DNA of 15,512 nt from Bacteroidota bacterium (GTDB lineage Bacteria; Bacteroidota; Bacteroidia; Chitinophagales; Chitinophagaceae): contig JAGWTK010000044.1 of assembly GCA_028876035.1 (NCBI GenBank), positions 1 to 15,512 of the forward strand. Direction: 5' to 3'. The notes under the pieces were generated by a model that was not told the DNA's origin, did not search any database, and saw only the letters and a list, made by a program, of their open reading frames with translations. Positions within the stretch are counted from its first letter, which is position 1, and every line of letters begins with the position of its first letter. Both the position numbers and the translations under genes were made by a program. Shown piece by piece: positions 6,843 through 11,656 of this stretch.

Positions 6843-6992
6843 GTTACATCATTCGGGCCATCTTACCTTTCGCAGGAGTCGATAAAAAATACGCTACGAA
6901 GCCCTGCACATCCCGCCGAACCCATTTGCTCATTTGCATATTTACACCCGTCCGAACGGGGTCAGCCGGGCGGGCATTGGCAAATTAATTTT

Positions 6993-7027
6993 CACATTTA
7001 TCACATTTGTCACATTAGCACATTCTC
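6993..7027 (+). repeat. CACATT tract with 8-9-nt period (4 units)
   Basis: CACATTTAT CACATTTGT CACATTAG CACATTCTC; period 9, 9, 8. It contains the possible -33 box of ubiE. Confidence 0.8.
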
Positions 7028-7039
7028 CTACTATCTTTG
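7006..7039 (+). promoter_or_regulatory. ubiE-porT promoter (-33 and -7 boxes)
   Basis: TATCTTTG at 7032-7039 is a perfect Bacteroidota -7 box, six bases (CGGATC) before the ATG at 7046. TTTG at 7006-7009, 22 bp upstream, is a possible -33 box, slightly farther than usual. The box is identical in sequence to that of engB. Confidence 0.7.
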
Positions 7040-7045
7040 CGGATC

Positions 7046-7804
7046 ATGAATCACCCCCTTCCGCACGACGAAATAGTACCATTCAAAGATTCCGGCGAGA
7101 GCAAGAAAAAACAGGTGGCCGGCATGTTTGACCAGATTGCCTTCCGGTATGATTTTTTGAACCGATTCCTCAGCGGTGGAATAGATATTTACTGGCGGAA
7201 AAAAGCCATCCGGGAGCTGGCAGCCCTGAAACCGCAGAAAGTGCTGGACGTGGCAACGGGTACGGCAGATGTAGCCATCATGACCTGGAAATTTCTGAAA
7301 CCCGAAACAATAGTTGGCATAGATATTTCAGAAGGGATGCTTCGTTTGGGTCGGGAAAAAGTCGCCAACCTGTTGTTAAATAAGCACATAGAGCTGCAAT
7401 TGGGCGACAGTGAGGCAATAAACTTCCAAGATAATACGTTTGATGCCATTACCGTTGCCTTTGGCGTGCGGAATTTCGAGCACCTGGGAAAGGGATTGGC
7501 AGAAATGAAGCGGGTATTGAAGCCCGGCGGTAAACTGGTAGTATTGGAATTTTCAAGGCCAAAACAGGGATTTTTCAAAGGCTTGTACAACCTGTACATG
7601 CGGGTTGTAACTCCCGGAATTGGAAAACTGATTTCAAAAAACCGGGAAGCTTACCAGTACCTGAACGATTCGGTACAGAAATTTCCCGAAGGACAAGATT
7701 TTATCACCATAATGAATGATATCGGATACACTGCTACTTATTTTAAAAAACTTACAGGCGGAATATGTACGATTTATTGCGGCTCAAAAACAAGCCCGGT
7801 GTAG
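7046..7804 (+). CDS. ubiE: Demethylmenaquinone methyltransferase UbiE/MenG
   Basis: A 252-residue SAM-dependent class I methyltransferase that makes the last step to menaquinone, the respiratory quinone of this phylum; the ubiquinone role of the family is unlikely here. Family signatures are present: FDQIAFRYDFLNRFLSGGID (28-47), SAM motif I VLDVATGTAD (66-75), acidic end of strand 2 GIDISEGM (91-98) and RVLKPGGKLVVLEFSRP (156-172). The frame continues upstream to a TTG at 7037, but that codon lies inside the -7 box, so the ATG at 7046 is the start. The last 40 bp overlap the start of porT, so the two are co-transcribed. Confidence 0.96.
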   Translation: MNHPLPHDEIVPFKDSGESKKKQVAGMFDQIAFRYDFLNRFLSGGIDIYWRKKAIRELAALKPQKVLDVATGTADVAIMTWKFLKPETIVGIDISEGMLRLGREKVANLLLNKHIELQLGDSEAINFQDNTFDAITVAFGVRNFEHLGKGLAEMKRVLKPGGKLVVLEFSRPKQGFFKGLYNLYMRVVTPGIGKLISKNREAYQYLNDSVQKFPEGQDFITIMNDIGYTATYFKKLTGGICTIYCGSKTSPV

Positions 7805-8502
7805 TAGCAGTGCTGGCAATGCTGTTGTGTTCTTTCCAGGGAATGGCGCAGCTCAGGGACAATATCAATCTTCCCGATAACGACGATAAAGCCTATCATA
7901 TCGGTATCGTGGTCATGGGAGTTAGTAGCCGTTTCCAGATCAGTCACCACCCGAATTTCCTGCAGAGCGATACCGTTCTGTCGGTGTACCCGGAGAACGT
8001 AGGCGGACTCGGCATAGGTGGAATGCACACGTTCAAACTCGGTAGTCACTGGGATGCACGCGTAGTTTTTCCGCAATTGCTCTTCGCCAATAAAATGATC
8101 ACCTATCATCTCAAGTATCCGCAGAGTGGTGAAACGGAAGTGATGCGCAAACCAGTGGAATCGATCTTACTGGGCATTCCCGTTCAAATCAAATACAAAA
8201 GCGACCGCATCAACAACTTCAGGGTATACATGATGGCAGGCGCCAAATACGAAACGGATCTGTCTTCGAAAGCCCGCGCTAAAAACGCCGACGACCTGGT
8301 AAAACTCAAGGCGAATGATTTCGGCATTGAAGCAGGACTGGGTTTCAACTTCTACATGCGTTATTTCATTCTCTCCCCCGAAATAAAGATCAGCAACGGC
8401 ATCAGCAATGTCCACAGCCGCGATGCAAGCCTCAAATTCAGCAACGTAATTGACATGATCCAGTCGAGGCAGATCATTTTCTCGCTCATTTTTGAGGGGT
8501 AG
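7765..8502 (+). CDS. porT: PorT-family outer-membrane protein of the type IX secretion system
   Basis: A 245-residue protein, the same length class as PorT of Porphyromonas gingivalis. Residues 1-28 form a signal peptide with a somewhat long N-region (MYDLLRLKNKPG, then hydrophobic VVAVLAMLLCSFQGMA, cleavage before Q29). The mature chain has the beta-barrel pattern of the family: HIGIVVMGVSSRFQISHHPN near 45-64, GGLGIGGMHTF, LLGIPVQIKYKS, YMMAGAKY, FGIEAGLGFNFYMRYFILSPEIKISNGI near 186-213, and IIFSLIFEG at the end. PorT/SprT is needed for secretion by T9SS. Adjacency to ubiE is, as I recall, a common Bacteroidota arrangement. The start overlaps ubiE by 40 bp; internal starts would destroy the signal peptide. 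The stop codon is the first TAG of a TAGTACn heptad tract. Confidence 0.9.
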   Translation: MYDLLRLKNKPGVVAVLAMLLCSFQGMAQLRDNINLPDNDDKAYHIGIVVMGVSSRFQISHHPNFLQSDTVLSVYPENVGGLGIGGMHTFKLGSHWDARVVFPQLLFANKMITYHLKYPQSGETEVMRKPVESILLGIPVQIKYKSDRINNFRVYMMAGAKYETDLSSKARAKNADDLVKLKANDFGIEAGLGFNFYMRYFILSPEIKISNGISNVHSRDASLKFSNVIDMIQSRQIIFSLIFEG

Positions 8503-8527
8503 TACTTAGTACCTAGTACTTAGTACC
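8500..8527 (+). repeat. Heptad tract, core TAGTACn (4 units), containing the porT stop codon
   Basis: TAGTACT TAGTACC TAGTACT TAGTACC, perfectly phased; the first TAG is the porT stop codon. Confidence 0.9.
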
Positions 8528-8575
8528 AAGACTGTCCTGACTAAAGATGTCGTTTTGGTTAAGTCATTATGGGTT

Positions 8576-8640
8576 CTAAGTAGTAAGTAATAAGTTTTAA
8601 GTCTTCTTGCAGCGCAGTTCATCGAGGGAAACTCGTTTGA
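8576..8640 (+). repeat. TAAGTnn heptads and diverged copy of the 525-1000 unit
   Basis: CTAAGTA GTAAGTA ATAAGTT TTAAGTC (8576-8603) runs into CTTCTTGCAGCGCAGTTCATCG and, later, GTTTGAAT. The 564-972 units have the same order: heptads ending in TAAGTC, then TTTCATCG and GTTTGAAT. This looks like a distant, shortened copy about 7.7 kb away. Confidence 0.6.
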
Positions 8641-8650
8641 ATGAAATGAA

Positions 8651-8774
8651 ATCAGCGATTCCTTAGTGGTAAATGGTATCTAGTATCCGGCATCTGGTAT
8701 CTGGTATTTAGACTGTTCACATTCGGTGAGTCTGCACTAATATCTCACATCTTCCTATCTAATATCTTATATTC
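8651..8774 (+). repeat. Module: ATCAGCGATT box, TCTGGTA heptads, GAGTCTG box, ATATCTn heptads
   Basis: ATCAGCGATTCCTTAG at 8651-8666, six heptads ATGGTAT CTAGTAT CCGGCAT CTGGTAT CTGGTAT TTAGACT at 8673-8714, a linker, GAGTCTGCACT at 8728-8738, and five heptads ATATCTC ACATCTT CCTATCT AATATCT TATATTC at 8740-8774. The same order recurs at 8863-8957. The gap 8503-9028 has no credible gene; it is almost all repeat. Confidence 0.75.
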
Positions 8775-8818
8775 TTAAAAATGCATCTTTCAGATCCAGC
8801 GCACATCGGTGACACCAA

Positions 8819-8869
8819 ATCGAAAAATCAAGAAATCGAAAAATCCAGCAATCAAATCCGCCATCAGCG
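8819..8869 (+). repeat. Octad tract, core ATCnnnnn
   Basis: ATCGAAAA ATCAAGAA ATCGAAAA ATCCAGCA (8819-8850) have an 8-nt period and then shift to shorter units (ATCAA, ATCCGCC, ATCAGCG), the last being the ATCAGCG word that recurs elsewhere. Confidence 0.8.
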
Positions 8870-8880
8870 ATTCCTAAGGA

Positions 8881-8901
8881 TATCTGGTATCTGGTAGCTG
8901 G
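8881..8901 (+). repeat. Heptad tract TATCTGG (3 units)
   Basis: TATCTGG TATCTGG TAGCTGG. It follows ATCAGCGATTCCTAAG (8863-8878), repeating the order seen in the module at 8651-8774. Confidence 0.8.
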
Positions 8902-8910
8902 ACAATCAAG

Positions 8911-9030
8911 CGAGTCTGAACAATATCTCACATCATCACATCTTATATCTTACATTTCCCCGAACCAAAGCATCCGGTCTATCTGGACCCACATCAGCGA
9001 TAACCACATCAGCCATCAGCGATTGTTCTT
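8911..9030. repeat. 120-bp dispersed element, copy 1 (3' end of the membrane protein gene)
   Basis: From CGAGTCTG to TTGTTCTT this stretch aligns end to end, at equal length, with 11537-11656. The heptad part (ATATCTC ... CTTATATCTTAC) and the right end are strongly alike, and the middle third is diverged. The last 43 bases, 8988-9030, differ from 11615-11656 by three substitutions and one 1-base gap. The element ends inside the stop codon of the minus-strand gene at 9029. Confidence 0.85.
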
Positions 9031-9709
9031 ACTTCATCTCCCCCAGCTCCTTCAGAAACTCCAGCGCTCTTGTCACGCGCTTACCCGACGAACGTTCGAT
9101 AAAGCTGCGCACCCAGCCTCTGTTAATGTTTCGATAGCTAACCTGCTGATAAAACCAAATACCCAGCGGGATGAGCACTACAAATGCCCAAAACTCTACC
9201 GCCCACCAATGGCCGTTTGTCTTTTCAATGATATCAAAACCTGCCAGGGATTGTATGTTGTAATCTTTGATAAGCTTAGAAACAATAACGGGAAAGGCTA
9301 AAAAGGCAGGAATAAACAATACAGCCAGCTTCACATAATTTACGATATGTGTTTGAACAAGTACCAACGACCTTTGCTGTGTTGCCAAATCATCACTGAC
9401 CCTGGCGTTTCGTATTAGTTCTATCTGCTTCAGCGCATTGAGTAGTGTTGTTGAATAGAAGGCCAGCAAGGCCAGCGCAGAAAGCAGGTAAGGCGTTTCG
9501 TGCAAATTGTTCAGGAGAAATACCAACAACAATACCATTGCAGCAATATGAAAGAAACATTCTATCACCCGCTGTACAAGCAAGGGCCTTACTGTAGACG
9601 CCACCATTGTAGTTTGCGCCTGCGCGATTTGTTGTTCATTTAATCGGAGGGAATTTTCTAATTTTCTATTATTAGACAGCCACGATGTTTTTAATTGATC
9701 GAGTTCCAT
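9029..9709 (-). CDS. Four-helix membrane protein, candidate anti-sigma factor
   Basis: A 226-residue inner-membrane protein that starts 12 bp after the stop of the ECF sigma factor gene. The first 48 residues are soluble and helical (MELDQLKTSWLSNNRKLENS...), followed by membrane helices at about 50-68, 73-91, 125-145 and 168-188, and a basic C-terminal tail with RGWVRSFIERSSGKRVTRA. Placement directly after a sigma gene and the soluble cytoplasmic N-terminal part are what one expects of a membrane-bound anti-sigma factor, but no zinc-binding HxxxCxxC motif is present and no family is recognised. The role is therefore inference. The stop codon lies at the edge of the 120-bp repeat. Confidence 0.8.
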   Translation of the reverse strand: MELDQLKTSWLSNNRKLENSLRLNEQQIAQAQTTMVASTVRPLLVQRVIECFFHIAAMVLLLVFLLNNLHETPYLLSALALLAFYSTTLLNALKQIELIRNARVSDDLATQQRSLVLVQTHIVNYVKLAVLFIPAFLAFPVIVSKLIKDYNIQSLAGFDIIEKTNGHWWAVEFWAFVVLIPLGIWFYQQVSYRNINRGWVRSFIERSSGKRVTRALEFLKELGEMK

Positions 9710-9721
9710 AATTTTATTTTT

Positions 9722-10219
9722 TTACTTGTTTGTAAATCTTGTTCTAAGTTTCTCCTTAATCCGGCTAATTCTTGTCCCGATATTGGTTTCCGAAAACCCG
9801 GTTATTTCTGCCATTTCCCGCTGGCTTTTATCGTCGAGATACAGCAGGATAATTGCCCTGTCAACTTCCTTCAATTCGCTGATGAACGCCTGCAACAGGC
9901 TGAGATTTTCTTCCATCTCTTCCCCTGGGTTCGTATCGAAAACAAGCAATCCTTCGGAAATCTCATGCCGTATGCCCAATTTTTTATCCTGCCTGTAGTG
10001 AGAAATAGCCACGTTGAGTGCGACCCTGTACATCCATGTTGAAAATTTGAGGCGACTATCAAAACTGTCAAACGACTTCCACAGGTTGTAGATGATTTCC
10101 TGGGCTACATCGTCCATATCATTTCTATCTGCGCAATAGGAATGGGCAACTGTATAGATAATCCCTTTGTTTTCCGTAATAAGTTGGGTAAACTCTTTTT
10201 CCTTTGTCTTGATTACCAT
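9722..10219 (-). CDS. ECF-type RNA polymerase sigma factor (sigma-70 family)
   Basis: A 165-residue sigma factor of the extracytoplasmic function class. Region 2 spans about residues 12-80 and includes the core-binding and -10 recognition part (DMDDVAQEIIYNLWKSFDSF, then FSTWMYRVALNVAISHYR). Region 4 spans about 107-162, with the helix-turn-helix KSQREMAEITGFSETNIGTR (131-150) and ISRIKEKL. No region 1.1 or 3 is present and the length is normal. It lies between a secreted esterase gene (18 bp upstream) and a membrane protein gene (12 bp downstream), so the three form one operon. ECF factors of this phylum often answer envelope signals; the signal here is unknown. Confidence 0.93.
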   Translation of the reverse strand: MVIKTKEKEFTQLITENKGIIYTVAHSYCADRNDMDDVAQEIIYNLWKSFDSFDSRLKFSTWMYRVALNVAISHYRQDKKLGIRHEISEGLLVFDTNPGEEMEENLSLLQAFISELKEVDRAIILLYLDDKSQREMAEITGFSETNIGTRISRIKEKLRTRFTNK

Positions 10220-10237
10220 TCTTGCGGTTGTTTGAAA

Positions 10238-11116
10238 TCAATTCAAATTTGCGCCAAACAATACCCTCAGTGCCCTGCTGCTGCATGCGGCCACGACGGA
10301 CACATGTGTTTCCCCCTCAAAAATCTGCTGGTTCATCCGGAGACCCTTGTAGCCATGGCTCTTCAATGAATTGATTAAAGCCGTCAGCGGACCGATCATC
10401 ATATCTCCTTCCAGGGCACCGGCGGAAAAGAAAACATGGGCAGACATACCTGCATTCTGTTCAGCAAATGTTTGCTCCAATAGCAGCATCTCATTGTTGT
10501 TCCACCAAAAAGAAGGACTATTAATTCCATAGTTGACAAAAAGTGCCGGCTTTTTAACCAGGCAATATCCCGCAAATAATCCGCCCAGCGAATGGCCGGA
10601 AATACTGCGGCTACCATTCGTCTTATAGTGCAGGTCGATAAAGGGTATCAGGTTTTTTTCCAGTGTACTTAAAAATAATGAGGCACCACCGGATTTCATT
10701 TTTTCTACGGGAATTTGCATCATTTTCGCCCATTGTGTATCAGCCTGCGGTATACCTGAAGGTGTAAAATCGCCATACCTGCTGGCAAACCAGTCGGCAT
10801 CGTTCGAGCCGTCGCTTTCAATAGCAACGATGATCACTTCTTTGATTTCGTGGGCCAGATCCAGCACTTCCCGGATAGACTTAAATGACTGGTAGGAGAA
10901 TTTTCCGTCTAACACATACAGTACAGGATAGCGGGCCGAATCGGAGATTGAATAGGCTTTCGGAAGCGACACATTCAACCGGTAGCTTTTACCATTGAAT
11001 TCCGACTTTACAATATGGTCGCCAGGGCTTTGCGTTTGCGCTAATGAGGGAATGGTATCGACAAAGACTGACACGCTCAAAAGAAACACTGAAATTATAA
11101 AACAACGAATTTTCAT
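10238..11116 (-). CDS. Secreted alpha/beta-hydrolase-fold esterase (esterase D / Fes-like, COG2819 type)
   Basis: A 292-residue protein with a signal peptide (1-26, MKIRCFIISVFLLSVSVFVD then TIPSLA, cleavage before Q27). The core is an alpha/beta hydrolase of the putative-esterase family: RYPVLYVLDGKFSYQS (62-77), EVIIVAIES (93-101), the nucleophile elbow SGHSLGGLFAG (173-183, Ser176) and a C-terminal His in EGETHVSVV (H271). The acid residue is probably D238 (ALEGDMM). Relatives include the siderophore esterases Fes/IroE and esterase D; the substrate cannot be told. It is first in an operon with a sigma factor and a membrane protein. No good -7 box is found in the 98 bp upstream. Confidence 0.88.
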   Translation of the reverse strand: MKIRCFIISVFLLSVSVFVDTIPSLAQTQSPGDHIVKSEFNGKSYRLNVSLPKAYSISDSARYPVLYVLDGKFSYQSFKSIREVLDLAHEIKEVIIVAIESDGSNDADWFASRYGDFTPSGIPQADTQWAKMMQIPVEKMKSGGASLFLSTLEKNLIPFIDLHYKTNGSRSISGHSLGGLFAGYCLVKKPALFVNYGINSPSFWWNNNEMLLLEQTFAEQNAGMSAHVFFSAGALEGDMMIGPLTALINSLKSHGYKGLRMNQQIFEGETHVSVVAACSSRALRVLFGANLN

Positions 11117-11229
11117 TTTGATGATATTTTACATTGACGCCTACTCTGTACAGTTTTCGGCCACCCTGTTGTTGAGAATCTCTGGAGAATGATTCGCAGG
11201 GTTTATTAAAATATCACAGCTTTTGGGAT

Positions 11230-11520
11230 TTTTTTTTGATTAGGCAAGACGGAAATGGGAAGAGCCCGACCAAGAACTTGCTTTGTTCGGCCAGTATGGT
11301 TGTCAGGCTATGATACATGCACCATCGGTCGGCTGGCCAACACAGTATCGACAGCATGCAGCAACGCACTTCCCGTTCATTCTTCAGTCGGTTTATAATG
11401 AGCACCGTCCCCTCCGGAAGACGATGCTGGCAAGGGTCATTCTTTTGCGGCTTTTGAAACGCATTCGCTCTGTAGCGTCCAACAAAAAGGGCGCAGGCAC
11501 AGCCATACGCCCAGTTCAAT
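11230..11520. other. Unexplained GC-richer block in the 11117-11641 gap
   Basis: Between the esterase start and the next repeat element is about 290 bp that contrasts with the AT-rich repeat tracts: non-periodic, GC-richer, beginning after a run of nine T and ending in CCAGTTCAAT. Frames are open on the minus strand (TTG 11519 to 11214, 101 codons) and plus strand (11283-11522), but the predicted peptides are rich in Cys and Trp with no protein-like pattern. It may be a gene remnant, a structured RNA or a foreign fragment. Nothing recognised. Confidence 0.35.
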
Positions 11521-11536
11521 AAAAATCACATCGTCC

Positions 11537-11656
11537 CGAGGCTGCACTCATATCTTATATCATCATATCTTATATCTTAAATCAGCTCGCCCAACACTTC
11601 CGGTTGAACCAAATCCCAATCAGCGATATCCACATCAGCCATCAGCGGTTCTTCTT
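11537..11656. repeat. 120-bp dispersed element, copy 2 (3' end of the S9 peptidase gene)
   Basis: Aligns over its whole length with 8911-9030: CGAGGCTGCACT, heptads ATATCTT ATATCAT ... ATATCTT (11550-11583, one 1-nt slip), a diverged middle, then AATCAGCGATATCC and CCACATCAGCCATCAGCG (11630-11647). It covers the stop codon (11642-11644, minus strand) and the last four codons (KKNR) of the peptidase gene. Confidence 0.85.

Noticed and set aside
6947..6960. Hairpin CCCGT-CCGA-ACGGG upstream of ubiE as an attenuator or terminator
   Set aside because: It has a 5-bp stem and no T-run, and it lies upstream of the ubiE promoter boxes, so it would not be in the ubiE transcript.
7037..7045. TTG at 7037 as the ubiE start
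   Set aside because: It lies within the -7 box TATCTTTG; the ATG at 7046 gives the normal N-terminus.
9023..9301. Plus-strand open frame over the membrane protein gene
   Set aside because: It is a shadow of the minus-strand coding sequence, whose helices and operon position are convincing.
11214..11519. Minus-strand 101-codon open frame as a gene
   Set aside because: It has a TTG start, a Cys- and Trp-rich composition, no recognisable motif and competing open frames; left as an unexplained block.
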